Positions 44,122-53,486 of a DNA stretch of 64,000 nucleotides are shown here, piece by piece. The stretch spans positions 806,001 to 870,000 of the forward strand of contig NZ_CP007790.1 of the NCBI RefSeq assembly GCF_000835165.1. Direction: 5' to 3'. This DNA is from Corynebacterium marinum DSM 44953 (GTDB lineage: Bacteria > Actinomycetota > Actinomycetes > Mycobacteriales > Mycobacteriaceae). The notes beneath the pieces were generated by a model that was not told the origin of the DNA, made no database searches, and worked only from the letters and a program-made list of their open reading frames with translations. Every line of letters starts with the position of its first letter. Position 1 is the first letter of the stretch. The translations under genes and the position numbers were made by a program.

Positions 44122-46446
44122 ATGGCTACTCATCGTCCCCAGGGTCCCCAGGGTCCCCAGGTGTCCGCCGTCAACCCCGTCGCCAACGAATTCGACGACC
44201 CGAAGATCACCCGGCGGCCGAAGTCGGCCGCGGGGATGCCCGGGGTGTTCCACGCGATGCAGCACGCGGTGCCGGCCCGCGGCCTGCTGCCGCTGCTGAC
44301 CATGAACAAACACGGCGGCGTCGATTGTCCGGGCTGCGCCTGGCCGGAGCCCGCCCAGGGCGACCTCGGCATCGTGGAGTTCTGCGAGAACGGGGCGAAA
44401 GCCATCGCGGAGGAGACCACCCCCGAGCGCGCGGGCGTCGACTTCTGGGCGCTCCATTCCGTCCAGAGCCTGCGGGAGAAGACCGACCATTGGCTGGGCA
44501 AACAGGGCAGGATCACCACTCCGCTGCTCTACGACCGCTCCACCGGCGACGAGCATTACCGCCCCGTCAGCTGGGAGGAGGCGTACCGCATCATCGCCGA
44601 CCAGCTGCGGCGGACGGAGCCGGAGGAGGCGATCTGGTACACCTCGGGGCGGGCCTCCAACGAGGCGGCCTACATGTTCGGCCTGCTGGCCCGCCGCCAC
44701 GGCAGCAACAACCTGCCTGACTGCGGCAACATGTGCCACGAGTCCACGGGCGTCGCCCTCACCGAAACCATCGGCCTGGGCAAAGGTTCCGTGACCATGA
44801 ACGACTTCCACACCACGGACCTGTTGATCTCGGTGGGCCAGAACCCCGGCACCAACCACCCGCGCGCGTTGACCGCCTTCGAGAAGTGCAAGACCAACGG
44901 CGGACGGATCTTGGCGATCAACCCCATCCCGGAGACCGGCCTGATGGCGTTCTCCGGGCCGCAGTCCATCAAGGGCGCCCTCGGTATGACCGAGAAACTG
45001 GCGGACGAGTACCTGCAGGTCCGGCTCGACGGCGACCGGGCCTTCTTCCAGGCGTTGAACCGGGAGCTCATCCGCCGCGACGCCATCGACCACGAGTTCC
45101 TGGACAGGTTCTGCTCCGGGGTCGAGGAAACCGTCGCCCATCTCAACAGTCTTGATGATGCGGAGCTGTTACGCGGCTGCGGCCTGACGATGGAGCAGGT
45201 CCGGAAGGCCGCGGACATGGTCGAGGAGTCCAGCAGCATCATCGTCACCTGGACCCTGGGGGTGACACAGCACAAGAACGCCGTGTACACCATCCGGGAG
45301 ATGGTCAACTTCCTGCTGCTCACGGGCAACATCGGTAAGCCGGGCGCCGGAACGGCCCCACTCCGCGGGCACTCCAACGTGCAGGGCAACCGCACGGTGG
45401 GCATCTGGGAGAAGATGCCGGAGTATTTCCTGCAGGCGCTGGAGGACCGGTTCGGTTTCGACGTCCCCCGCGAGCCCGGCCTGGACACGGTCGACGCGTT
45501 GCGCGCGATGTGGCAGGGGAAGACGAAGTTCTTCATGTCGCTCGGCGGCAACCTGGTGCGCGTGGGGTCGGACACGACCCGCCTGGAGAAGGCCATGAGC
45601 AACCAGGAGCTCACCGTCCACCTGTCCACCAAGCCCAACGGATCGCATGCGTGGCCGGGGGAGAAATCGCTGATCCTTCCGGTCAAGGCGCGCACCGACG
45701 AGGACGTCCAGGCCTCGGGCAGGCAGCAGCTGACGGTGGAGAACTCGGTCGGTGTGGTCTCCGCCTCCGTCGGGAAGCGGCGGGCCAATAAGGACCTCAA
45801 CCTGCAGTCCGAGCCGGAGATCATCGGCCGGATCGGGCACCGCACGTTCGGGGATGATTTCTGGCTGCCCATGGTCGACGACTATTCCGTCGTCCGCGAC
45901 CACATCGAGGCGACCATCCGGGGCTTCGAGGACTACAACCGGCGCATCGGGCACCCGGGCGGCTTCGCACTGCCGAACGGCCCCCGCGAACGCGTCTTCC
46001 GCACGCTGACCGGCAGAGCTCAGCTCACCGTGAACCAGACCGATGTCATCGACCTGCCCGAGGGATACCTGCTGCTGCAGACCGTGCGCTCCCACGACCA
46101 GTTCAACTCCACCATCTACGGCCTCGACGACCGTTACCGCGGGGTGAAGAACGGCCGGCGGGTGGTCTTCGTCAACCCGGAGGACGCCCGCGAGCGGGGC
46201 CTGCGGGACGGCGACCTGGTGGACATTGTGTCGGTCTTCGAGGGGGAGGAACGCCGGGCCCCCACCTTCCGGGTCGTGGAGTACCCCTCCGCGCGGGACT
46301 GCGCGACCACGTACTTCCCCGAGGCCAACGTCCTGGTGCCCATGGACATGGTCGCCGAGAAGTCGAACACCCCCGTCTCCAAGTCGGTGGTCGTGCGCCT
46401 GGAGCCCCTGGGCCGCCGGGCGGACGACGCCGCGGGGGCGAAGTAG
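44122..46446 (+). CDS. fdhF: Formate dehydrogenase, FdhF/YdeP family
   Basis: A 774-residue molybdopterin oxidoreductase. The N-terminal region has KHGGVDCPGCAWPEP, then the active-site block LPDCGNMCHESTGVALTETI, cofactor-binding TDLLISVGQNPGTNHPRAL, and a C-terminal guanine-dinucleotide domain (GYLLLQTVRSHDQFNSTIYG). It lacks the four-cysteine N-terminal cluster of classic FdhF, as is normal in the YdeP group. It probably oxidises formate to CO2. ATG 44122 is chosen; GTG 44116 is in frame. The fdhD gene follows directly with no gap. Confidence 0.92.
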   Translation: MATHRPQGPQGPQVSAVNPVANEFDDPKITRRPKSAAGMPGVFHAMQHAVPARGLLPLLTMNKHGGVDCPGCAWPEPAQGDLGIVEFCENGAKAIAEETTPERAGVDFWALHSVQSLREKTDHWLGKQGRITTPLLYDRSTGDEHYRPVSWEEAYRIIADQLRRTEPEEAIWYTSGRASNEAAYMFGLLARRHGSNNLPDCGNMCHESTGVALTETIGLGKGSVTMNDFHTTDLLISVGQNPGTNHPRALTAFEKCKTNGGRILAINPIPETGLMAFSGPQSIKGALGMTEKLADEYLQVRLDGDRAFFQALNRELIRRDAIDHEFLDRFCSGVEETVAHLNSLDDAELLRGCGLTMEQVRKAADMVEESSSIIVTWTLGVTQHKNAVYTIREMVNFLLLTGNIGKPGAGTAPLRGHSNVQGNRTVGIWEKMPEYFLQALEDRFGFDVPREPGLDTVDALRAMWQGKTKFFMSLGGNLVRVGSDTTRLEKAMSNQELTVHLSTKPNGSHAWPGEKSLILPVKARTDEDVQASGRQQLTVENSVGVVSASVGKRRANKDLNLQSEPEIIGRIGHRTFGDDFWLPMVDDYSVVRDHIEATIRGFEDYNRRIGHPGGFALPNGPRERVFRTLTGRAQLTVNQTDVIDLPEGYLLLQTVRSHDQFNSTIYGLDDRYRGVKNGRRVVFVNPEDARERGLRDGDLVDIVSVFEGEERRAPTFRVVEYPSARDCATTYFPEANVLVPMDMVAEKSNTPVSKSVVVRLEPLGRRADDAAGAK
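44135..44161 (+). repeat. Three perfect 9-base tandem repeats in fdhF
   Basis: GTCCCCAGG repeated three times, five codons into the gene. It encodes a Pro-Gln-Gly repeat, and slippage would change length by three codons without a frameshift. Confidence 0.9.
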
Positions 46447-47280
46447 ATGGGGCGGATCACCCGTGATTTCGCCGTCACCCGCGTCACCGTCGAGCCTGAC
46501 GGCAGTTTCTCCACCGACACCCGCGCGGACAGCGTGGCGGGGGAGGAGCCGCTGGAGGTGCAGGTCAACGGCACGACTTTGACCACCACGATGCGCACCC
46601 CCGGCCACGACGTCGAGCTCGTCCACGGCTTCCTCCACGGCGAGGGCCTGATCACCTCGAAGCAGGATGTGGTGGAGGCCCGTTACTGCTCGGGCACCGA
46701 TTCCCAGGGCCGGAACACATACAACCTGCTGGAGGTGGCCCTGGCCCGTGGGGTCCGTCCGCCAGGGCCGGAGTTCGTCCGCGCCACGGTCACCACGTCG
46801 GCCTGCGGGGTGTGCGGTTCGACGTCCATCGAGCAGATCATGGGCAAGCGCGCCCACCCGATCGAGCCGGTGGAGCTGGATCCCCGGGTGGTGGTTTCGC
46901 TGCCGGAGAAGCTGCGCACCGCCCAAAAAGCTTTCCGACGCACCGGCGGCATCCACGCCGCCGGAGCCTTCACCCTCGAAGGCGAACCGGTGGTGATCCG
47001 GGAGGACATCGGCCGGCACAACGCCGCCGACAAGGTCATCGGCTCACTGCTTCTCGACGACCGCCTGCCCGCGAAGGACCTGATCCTGGTGATGAGCAGC
47101 CGCGCCTCCTTCGAGCTGGTGCAGAAGGCCGTCATGGCAGGATTCCCGGCCCTGGTGGCGGTATCGGCGGCCAGCTCGCTGGCCGTCGACCTGGCCCGCG
47201 AGGCCGGAATGGCATTGACCGGTTTTGCCCGCGGCGAGCGTTTCAACCTCTACTCGGGTGCGCTGCGACCTTCGACGTAG
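46447..47280 (+). CDS. fdhD: Formate dehydrogenase accessory sulfurtransferase
   Basis: A 277-residue FdhD protein, which passes sulfur from a cysteine desulfurase to the molybdenum cofactor of formate dehydrogenase. The cysteine loop is VTTSACGVCGSTSIEQ. Other marks are EEPLEVQVNG, VELVHGFLHGEGLI, TGGIHAAGAF, REDIGRHNAADKVIGS and MSSRASFELVQKAVMAGFPA. The ATG at 46447 comes immediately after the fdhF stop, so the two are coupled. Confidence 0.95.
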   Translation: MGRITRDFAVTRVTVEPDGSFSTDTRADSVAGEEPLEVQVNGTTLTTTMRTPGHDVELVHGFLHGEGLITSKQDVVEARYCSGTDSQGRNTYNLLEVALARGVRPPGPEFVRATVTTSACGVCGSTSIEQIMGKRAHPIEPVELDPRVVVSLPEKLRTAQKAFRRTGGIHAAGAFTLEGEPVVIREDIGRHNAADKVIGSLLLDDRLPAKDLILVMSSRASFELVQKAVMAGFPALVAVSAASSLAVDLAREAGMALTGFARGERFNLYSGALRPST

Positions 47281-47754
47281 CCGGACCGCAGCAGCTGCTG
47301 CTCACCTACGCTGACCCGGAGCTGGTGGGCTCCGCCTGGGCGACCCTGCCGCTGGCAGACAACGCGAACACCCTCGAGGCTGAGATCCGGCTGATCCCCG
47401 GTGCCGGACGCGCACCTCTCCGGTCTGGCGGCCCTGAAGGAGCTCATGAGCACGGACATGCCGTGAGGCGGGCAGACACACGAGAAGGAGACGTGGGACG
47501 CGGGCCGTATCCGCGAACTGGAGGAGGCCGCCCGCCCGGCAGGAACCGAGACGCTCTGGAGCGTCGCGGCCCACCGCGGCCACGGGCTGGGGATGGCGCT
47601 GAAGATAGCCAACCTCGCGCAGCTCGGGCAGGCCATACCGCGGGTGAGGACCGTGTACACCTGGAACGCCGAGAACAACCGGTACATGCTCGACATCAAC
47701 CGGAGGCTGGGGTTCGTGTCCTCCGGAACCCTGGAGTGCTGGCAGGCGGGTTAA
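47281..47754 (+). pseudogene. GNAT acetyltransferase remnant
   Basis: No start or continuous frame exists, but two pieces are clearly GNAT-like. The first is LLLTYADPELVGSAWATLPL then LADNANTLEAEIRLIP. The second, in another frame, is VAAHRGHGLGMALKIANLAQ, then VRTVYTWNAENNRYMLDINR and RLGFVSSGTLECWQAG-stop (47754). The acetyl-CoA loop (RGHGLG) and C-terminal strand are preserved. The front part of the gene is lost and at least one frameshift lies near 47400-47480. Confidence 0.8.
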
Positions 47755-47770
47755 CCTGCCCCCGTTGAGA

Positions 47771-49972
47771 TCACCCCCGGTCGGCGAGGGCGAGCTCTTC
47801 CTCGGGCCGGGGTGCGGTGTTGTCCGCTTCCCCCTCGAACCGGGCCAGCTTCGACGGCCACCAGACCTTCGGGCCGATGTCGTGGACCAGCGCGGGGACC
47901 AACAGCGAGCGGACGATGAAGGTGTCCAGGAGCACGCCGAAGGCGACAATGAAGGCCAGCTGGACGAGGAACAGAATCGGGATGACCGACAGTGCCGCGA
48001 ACGTCGCCGCGAGCACGATGCCGGCGGAGGTGATGACGCCGCCGGTGACGGTCAGCCCGCGCAGCACCCCTGTGCGTGTGCCGTGTTTGAGGGATTCCTC
48101 GCGGACCCGGGTCATCAGGAAGATGTTGTAGTCGATGCCGAGCGCCACCAGGAACACGAAGCCGTAGAGCGGGACGGCCGGGTCCGCACCCGGGAAGCCG
48201 AGCAGCTCGTTGAACACCAGCGCCGCGACACCCATGGCGGTGCCGAAGGAGAGCACTGTCGTCAGCACCAGCAGCACCGGCGCGATGACGGAGCGGAGCA
48301 GCAGCATCAGGATGAAGAGGATGACCAGAAGGACGATCGGGATGATCAGGTTGCGGTCGGCGATGGCCGTCTCGTTGGTGTCGATGGCGGTGGCGGTGAC
48401 GCCACCGATCAGGACCTCGCCGGGGACGTCGGCAAGCTCGGCACGCAGGTCCCGGACCACGGCCTCCGCTTCGGCGGAGTCTGCGGCGGGGAGCAGGGTG
48501 CCCTGCAGGAGCACCTGGCCGTCGACCGCGGTCGGTTCGGGTGCAGGACCGGCGCCGAAGAGCGGCTGGATCTCGCCGTCCCGGTCGACCGGCGCGGTGC
48601 CCGCGGGCGAATCCGCAGCGGTCACCGTCACGGAGTCGATGCCGTCGTTGCTCCACATGACGCGGGCCACCTCGGCGGCGCTCGCCTGCTCGGCGAGGGC
48701 GTAGACAGGGGATCCCGACCCGCCGGGGAAGTGCTCGCCGAGTGCGCGCTGGCCGTCGCGGGCCGCGGATCCGCCGAGCACGAGCTCGGACTGTGCCACG
48801 CCACTGGCCTGCAGCTGGGTCGCGCCGAGCGCGCCGAGCAGCAGGACGAAGGTGGTGGCGACCCAGATGGCGCGCGGGTTGCGCCTGACCCGGCCGGCCA
48901 CCCATGCCCAAGGGCCGGTGGTGGCGGCTGCACCGTCACCGGCCTCAGGGTCGTAGGCGGGTCGACGCGGCCAGAAGGCGGTGCGGCCGAAAGCGTAGAG
49001 CAGGGCCGGCAGGAAGGTCAGTGCGGAGGCCATGGCGAAGAGGATGCCGATGGAGGCCACCGGCCCCAGCGTGCTGTTGGACTTCAGGTCGCTGAGCAGC
49101 AGGCACAGCAGGCCGGCGATGACGGTGCCGCCGGACGCCAGGATCGGCTCGAAGGAGCCCCGTATCGCCCGGAACGTTGCCTCCCATGTGCCCGGAGTGT
49201 GCCGGAGTTCCTCGCGGTAGCGGGCGACGTAGAGCAGCGAGTAGTCGGTGGCGGCGCCGATGACCAGGATGAAGAGGATTCCCTGGGTCTGGCCGCTGAG
49301 CAGCAGGATGTCCGCCTTGGCCAGCCACCACACGCTCAACAGGGCCACGCACAGGGCGAACATGCTGGTGGCCAACACGGCGATCGGCAGCAGGAGGGAG
49401 CGGTAGACGACGATGAGGATGATGAACACCGCGGCCAGGGCCACGGCGAGCAGGAGCCCGTCGACACCTGCGAAGGCTGCGCCCAGGTCGGCCGCGAAGC
49501 CGGCCGGGCCCGTCACGTAGACCGACACGCCCTCGGGTTGTCCTTCGCGGAGCGTTTCGGCGAGAGATTCGACGGCGTCACCCGTGTCGGCTCCGGCATT
49601 CAACGGGATGAAGGCCTGGGCGGCCAACCCGTCCTCGGAGGGGATGGGCGGCGACACATCCCCTGCCACCACTGGCAGGTCCGCAGCCTTGTCGAGCTGG
49701 GCGGCGACGGCCCCGAACTCGGCGTCGTTCAAGCCGTCCTCGGCGACGAAGACGACGACCGCGGGGATCGCCTCACTGTCGGTGAACTCGCCGAGTTTCT
49801 GCTGGACGACCGATGCGTCGGCGGATTCGGGGAGGTAGAGCGTCTGATCGTTGGTGGACACTTCGTTGACCCTGCCGAAGTACGGGCCGCCGACTGCGGC
49901 GCCGGCAAGCCAGACAAGAATGAAGAGGGCGGGCAGTAGTGCCCGGACCCACCGTGGGGCGCTGGTGAGCAT
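47771..49972 (-). CDS. MMPL family (RND-type) exporter
   Basis: A 733-residue MMPL protein with two repeats, each having one lone helix, a large external domain and a helix bundle. Proton-relay-like motifs are IGAATDYSLLYVARYREELR in the first half and ALGIDYNIFLMTRVREESLK in the second. Such proteins export lipids, siderophores or drugs. A divergent MarR gene 107 bases away probably represses it. The ATG at 49972 follows GGAAGGAA. Confidence 0.9.
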   Translation of the reverse strand: MLTSAPRWVRALLPALFILVWLAGAAVGGPYFGRVNEVSTNDQTLYLPESADASVVQQKLGEFTDSEAIPAVVVFVAEDGLNDAEFGAVAAQLDKAADLPVVAGDVSPPIPSEDGLAAQAFIPLNAGADTGDAVESLAETLREGQPEGVSVYVTGPAGFAADLGAAFAGVDGLLLAVALAAVFIILIVVYRSLLLPIAVLATSMFALCVALLSVWWLAKADILLLSGQTQGILFILVIGAATDYSLLYVARYREELRHTPGTWEATFRAIRGSFEPILASGGTVIAGLLCLLLSDLKSNSTLGPVASIGILFAMASALTFLPALLYAFGRTAFWPRRPAYDPEAGDGAAATTGPWAWVAGRVRRNPRAIWVATTFVLLLGALGATQLQASGVAQSELVLGGSAARDGQRALGEHFPGGSGSPVYALAEQASAAEVARVMWSNDGIDSVTVTAADSPAGTAPVDRDGEIQPLFGAGPAPEPTAVDGQVLLQGTLLPAADSAEAEAVVRDLRAELADVPGEVLIGGVTATAIDTNETAIADRNLIIPIVLLVILFILMLLLRSVIAPVLLVLTTVLSFGTAMGVAALVFNELLGFPGADPAVPLYGFVFLVALGIDYNIFLMTRVREESLKHGTRTGVLRGLTVTGGVITSAGIVLAATFAALSVIPILFLVQLAFIVAFGVLLDTFIVRSLLVPALVHDIGPKVWWPSKLARFEGEADNTAPRPEEELALADRG

Positions 49973-50067
49973 GTGGTTCCTTCCGGGAGACGGGTAGCAG
50001 GGGGAGGTTTTCTTCAGTGTATTTGGTAGCTTGGAAAGAATCTAGCCTGGCGTAGTATATCCGGTGT

Positions 50068-50073
50068 TAAGAT
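50068..50073 (+). promoter_or_regulatory. Extended -10 box of marR-type gene, leaderless
   Basis: TGT-TAAGAT (extended TGn form) ends 6 bases before the ATG at 50080. The A/T-rich region 50008-50073 between the two divergent genes probably also holds the MarR operator, but no clean palindrome was found. Confidence 0.5.
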
Positions 50074-50079
50074 AGTTCC

Positions 50080-50730
50080 ATGAATTCAGAGCACCCGGAG
50101 CAGAAGAAGGCAATCGACGTGGCGCCGCCCGTCAGCGTCGACGTTGCTTCGGCTGAGCGATCCTCTGGTCCGCCCACCGTCATGTACGGCGCTGAGGCGA
50201 ATGACCCGGACGGCAGACTCCTCGACCGGAGCGGGGTGTCGGAAGCGGACAGGCGGCAGATCACCGCCCTCATGCAGGCGATGGGGGAGCTCCGTGACGC
50301 GGAGGAGCGCCTGTCGAAGGCGTCGTTGGAGTACATGCAGCTGGGCAAGACCGACATGCGCGCACTCCACTTCCTCATCGTCTCCGGGAACACCGGCCAT
50401 GTGGTCACCGCCTCAACCCTGGCCGCCCACCTGGGGATAACCAGCGCCTCGACCACCAAGCTCCTCGACCGTCTGGAACGGGACGGCCACATCCGCCGGC
50501 GCCCGCACCCCAGCGACCGTCGTTCGCAGAGCATCCACATCACGGAGGAGACCCACACCGCCGCGAGGGAGACGGTCGGGGCTCAGCAGGCCCGGCGCTT
50601 CCATGCCGCCGCCCGCCTCACCCCGGCGGAACGGGACGTGGTCATCCGATTCCTGAAGGACACCGCCGCGGAACTCGAGACCGGGATGGACTGGGCCGCG
50701 GCAGGGGAGGGGGAAGCGGAAGATCAGTGA
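50080..50730 (+). CDS. MarR family transcriptional regulator
   Basis: A 216-residue MarR-type regulator. A ~60-residue N-terminal extension precedes the winged helix: TDMRALHFLIVSGNTGHVVT, ASTLAAHLGITSASTTKLLD (recognition helix), RLERDGHIRRRPHPSDRRSQ (wing). The C-terminal helices form the dimer. It lies divergent from the MMPL exporter and is the likely ligand-responsive repressor of that gene and itself. The protein is longer than typical MarR (about 150) because of the N-terminal extension. Confidence 0.88.
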   Translation: MNSEHPEQKKAIDVAPPVSVDVASAERSSGPPTVMYGAEANDPDGRLLDRSGVSEADRRQITALMQAMGELRDAEERLSKASLEYMQLGKTDMRALHFLIVSGNTGHVVTASTLAAHLGITSASTTKLLDRLERDGHIRRRPHPSDRRSQSIHITEETHTAARETVGAQQARRFHAAARLTPAERDVVIRFLKDTAAELETGMDWAAAGEGEAEDQ

Positions 50731-50773
50731 CGGACCCGGCCGCTGATCCGGGGCGCGGGGAATTCAATCCCGG

Positions 50774-50779
50774 TACGGT
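50774..50779 (+). promoter_or_regulatory. Predicted -10 box of the PIG-L gene, leaderless
   Basis: TACGGT ends 6 bases before the ATG at 50786. Confidence 0.4.
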
Positions 50780-50785
50780 GGGGTC

Positions 50786-51505
50786 ATGACAACTACCGGC
50801 CCGGCCCCCGTCCTGCCGAACTTCGACTGGTCGGAGTTCACACGCGTGCTCGTCGTGGTGGCCCACCCCGATGACGCCGAATACGGCCTTTCCTGTGCGG
50901 TGGCGATGTGGACCCGCGCCGGGGTCGAGGTCAGCTATCTCCTGCTCACCCACGGCGAGGCCGGGATCCGCCACCTCGACCCGGCGGAGGTCGGCCCGCT
51001 GCGCGCCGAGGAACAGCGTCTGGCCTGCGCGGCCGTCGGCGTGGGGGATCTCACCCTGCTGAACCACCCCGACGGCCAGCTGATGGAGTCGATGGAGTTG
51101 CGCCGGGACATCGCGGAGCACATCCGACGGTTCCGGCCGGACACAGTGGTCACGGGGAACTTCGAGCTCGAGGCCTACGGCACCTTCAACCAGGCCGATC
51201 ACCGGGTGGCCGGCCTCATGACCGTCGACGCCGTCCGCGACGCCGACAACCCGTGGGTCCACCGCGACCTGGACCTGCCGGCCCACAAGGTCAGCCGCCT
51301 CCTCGTGGCCAACCCCGGCGCACCGACCCACCGCATCGGTGTCGACGAGCAGGCGCACCTGGCGGGCGTGGAGTCCCTGAAGTGCCACAAGGTGTACTTC
51401 GAGGCCCTGCCGGACCATCCGAAACCGGAGGAGTTCATCTCGGAGATGCTCGCCCAGCCGGACGGCGGATACGCCGTCTCCTTCCGGGTCTTCGAGCAGA
51501 TCTAA
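50786..51505 (+). CDS. PIG-L family deacetylase
   Basis: A 239-residue zinc-dependent N-deacetylase of the PIG-L/LmbE family. The metal and catalytic motif is VVVAHPDDAEYG, with the second histidine site in GTFNQADHRVAGLM. Relatives remove acetyl groups from GlcNAc-type sugars, including the mycothiol enzymes MshB and Mca, but this one does not look like a clear MshB. The 3' end overlaps the convergent methyltransferase by 4 bases. Confidence 0.88.
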   Translation: MTTTGPAPVLPNFDWSEFTRVLVVVAHPDDAEYGLSCAVAMWTRAGVEVSYLLLTHGEAGIRHLDPAEVGPLRAEEQRLACAAVGVGDLTLLNHPDGQLMESMELRRDIAEHIRRFRPDTVVTGNFELEAYGTFNQADHRVAGLMTVDAVRDADNPWVHRDLDLPAHKVSRLLVANPGAPTHRIGVDEQAHLAGVESLKCHKVYFEALPDHPKPEEFISEMLAQPDGGYAVSFRVFEQI

Positions 51506-52068
51506 CCGCGCGACCGCAGTAGCGGGACGAAACGGAAAGCCCCGTGCCGGGTCACTGCGGACTCGTCCTCGGAGAGCCGCTCCACCAGGAGCATCGTGCC
51601 CGCGACGGGGATGACCATGCGGCCACCGATCCGCAGCTGGTCGATCAGCTCCTGTGGGATCGTGTCGGATTCCGCCGACACCAGGATCCGGTCGTAGGGG
51701 CCCAGGTCCGGAAGCCCGAAGACGTCGTCGACGGCCTGGTGGATCTCGACGCCCCCGAAACCGGCCGCCGCGAGATTGACGCGGCCGAAGTCCACCAGTT
51801 CCGGGACGAGTTCCACACCCACCACATCGCAGCCGAGTTCCGCCAGCAGCGCCGTGGTCCACCCGGAGCCGGAACCCACGTCGAGGACGCGGTGCCCGGA
51901 GTGGACGTCGAGAAGCGTGAGCATGAAGGCCACGGTGAAGGGCTGGGAATTCGTCTGGCCGTGGCCGATCGCGATGGGAGCGTCGACGTAGGCCTCACCC
52001 CGCGCGTGGGAGGGAAGGAAGTCCGCGCGGTTGACCCGCGCCATTGCGTTGCGGACCGGGTCGTGCAT
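51502..52068 (-). CDS. Protein-L-isoaspartate O-methyltransferase family protein
   Basis: A 188-residue PCMT-type methyltransferase. The substrate loop GHGQTNSQPFTVAFML corresponds to GxxQTISQP, and motif I is HRVLDVGSGSGWTTALLAEL with VVGVELVPELVDF. PCMT repairs isoaspartyl residues in aged proteins. The Asn in place of Ile in QTNSQP and the short N-terminus suggest a divergent branch. The ATG at 52068 follows GGAGG. Confidence 0.82.
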   Translation of the reverse strand: MHDPVRNAMARVNRADFLPSHARGEAYVDAPIAIGHGQTNSQPFTVAFMLTLLDVHSGHRVLDVGSGSGWTTALLAELGCDVVGVELVPELVDFGRVNLAAAGFGGVEIHQAVDDVFGLPDLGPYDRILVSAESDTIPQELIDQLRIGGRMVIPVAGTMLLVERLSEDESAVTRHGAFRFVPLLRSRG

Positions 52069-52141
52069 GAGGGAACCTCCACGCTCTCAGGCGGTATTTC
52101 CCGGAATTTTAGCAGGTCAGCCGGGGCGTGGGAACCCCGAA

Positions 52142-52768
52142 TCACACCTCGACGGACTCGTCGGGGCGCAAGGGGAGGTACTCCGGCCCGTGTTCTTCCG
52201 CGAGTCTGGTCAGCAGCCCGCGGCGCAGTTTCAGGCCGAACTCGTTGTCGATGCCGTCGTGGACGCCGATGAATTTCGTCGGCCTGCTGGTCCGGAGGAA
52301 CTCCTCGACGTCGAGCATTTTCAGCCAGGGCGCGCTGACCGGCACGAGGGCGATCTCGACGCCCGCGAGCTCGGGGAAGGAATCGCCGGTGTGCAGCACG
52401 CGCCCGTCGAAAAGGTAACCCAGGTTCTCGGGCAGGGGAGTGTTGCTGGTGACCGTGCCGTGCGGCGATTCAAGGACCGCGACGCCGATGTCTCCGACGG
52501 TGAAGGTGTCCCCGTCGGCGACGGCGGTGAACTCGATGCCGGTGTGCTCCGCCAACTGCGCCGGCCCGTAGACCGCGATCCGCGGATTCCGGCGCCTGGC
52601 GTCGGCCAACGCCTCGACGTCGACGTGGTCGGGGTGGATGTGGGTGACCAGGATGGCGTCCACTTCGGCGAGGTTGTCCGGGGCCTGGAAGGAGCCCGGG
52701 TCGATGATCAGGCTCGACTGCCCCTTCGACAGTTCCACGCAGGAATGGTAGCGACGGGTGATCTTCAT
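52142..52768 (-). CDS. MBL-fold metallohydrolase
   Basis: A 208-residue metallo-beta-lactamase-fold hydrolase, UlaG-like. The zinc motif is ILVTHIHPDHVDVEAL, with further ligands near the VLHTGDSF segment and in GVHDGIDNEFG. The substrate is unknown. The ATG at 52768 has a CACAAT box 7 bases upstream (plus-strand 52776-52781), consistent with leaderless expression. Confidence 0.87.
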   Translation of the reverse strand: MKITRRYHSCVELSKGQSSLIIDPGSFQAPDNLAEVDAILVTHIHPDHVDVEALADARRRNPRIAVYGPAQLAEHTGIEFTAVADGDTFTVGDIGVAVLESPHGTVTSNTPLPENLGYLFDGRVLHTGDSFPELAGVEIALVPVSAPWLKMLDVEEFLRTSRPTKFIGVHDGIDNEFGLKLRRGLLTRLAEEHGPEYLPLRPDESVEV

Positions 52769-52808
52769 GGGCTCAATTGTGCCTGCCCCCGCAGCATTCC
52801 GGCCAGTG

Positions 52809-53375
52809 TCAGTTGGCGGGCAGTTCCAGCTCGACCAGGTCGTTGCGGTCGGCGTCGTCCAGCTCGACCTTCCAGCGCAGGACACCGTCGTCCTCGTCCA
52901 GCTCGGCCTCGTCGAGGAAGCCGTCCGTGTGCTGGTCCAGGGCTTCGCCGATGGCTTCGGCGGCGGTGACGGTGGCGGCCTGCGCCTTAGCGACGTCGTC
53001 GTCCTCGTCCTCGCGCTCGTCCTCGCGGACGGTGCCGTCTGCGTCGACCTCGAGCTCGATGACCTCTGCGCCCACCACGACGTCGATATCGTAGGTGTCG
53101 CGGTCGTCCTCGCGGTCGATGTCGATGATGATGCCGTCGCTGTGCTGCGCGAGAACCGCGTCGATGGCGGCGAAGACCGGGTCGCCGCCGTCCCGGCGGT
53201 CGGCGGTTGTCTCGGCGGCGGTCGTCGTCTCCGCAGGTGCGGCGGTGGTGGCGCCAGCGGTTGCCTCGGCGGCGGTGGTTTCTGTCGTCGAGGTGTCGTC
53301 GGATGCGGTACAGGCACCCAGGAACAGGGCGGCGCTGACGGTGATGCCGGCGGCGAGGGCGTGGCGGGAAATCAT
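52809..53375 (-). CDS. PepSY-domain lipoprotein
   Basis: A 188-residue lipoprotein with lipobox FLGAC (Cys 22), a Thr/Ala-rich linker (residues 23-60), then two PepSY-like repeats, each with a long helix and acidic strands (VFAAIDAVLAQHSDGIIIDI; TAAEAIGEALDQHTDGFLDE). PepSY modules are envelope domains thought to bind peptides or inhibit proteases. The strong acidity (EDEREDEDDD) is notable. The ATG at 53375 follows GGAGTGAG. Confidence 0.8.
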   Translation of the reverse strand: MISRHALAAGITVSAALFLGACTASDDTSTTETTAAEATAGATTAAPAETTTAAETTADRRDGGDPVFAAIDAVLAQHSDGIIIDIDREDDRDTYDIDVVVGAEVIELEVDADGTVREDEREDEDDDVAKAQAATVTAAEAIGEALDQHTDGFLDEAELDEDDGVLRWKVELDDADRNDLVELELPAN

Positions 53376-53486
53376 GGTGTTCTCACTCCTGTGTAGTTGC
53401 GGTGTTGTGGTCGTGTTCTCCAACATATGCGCTCAACATGAAATGAGGATTAAGGTATCTGTCACCCGAAGGACCGGAACCGGAGA

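Noticed and set aside
45169..47019. Long minus-strand frame opposite fdhF and fdhD
   Set aside because: It is a shadow of two well-recognised genes and has no domain of its own.
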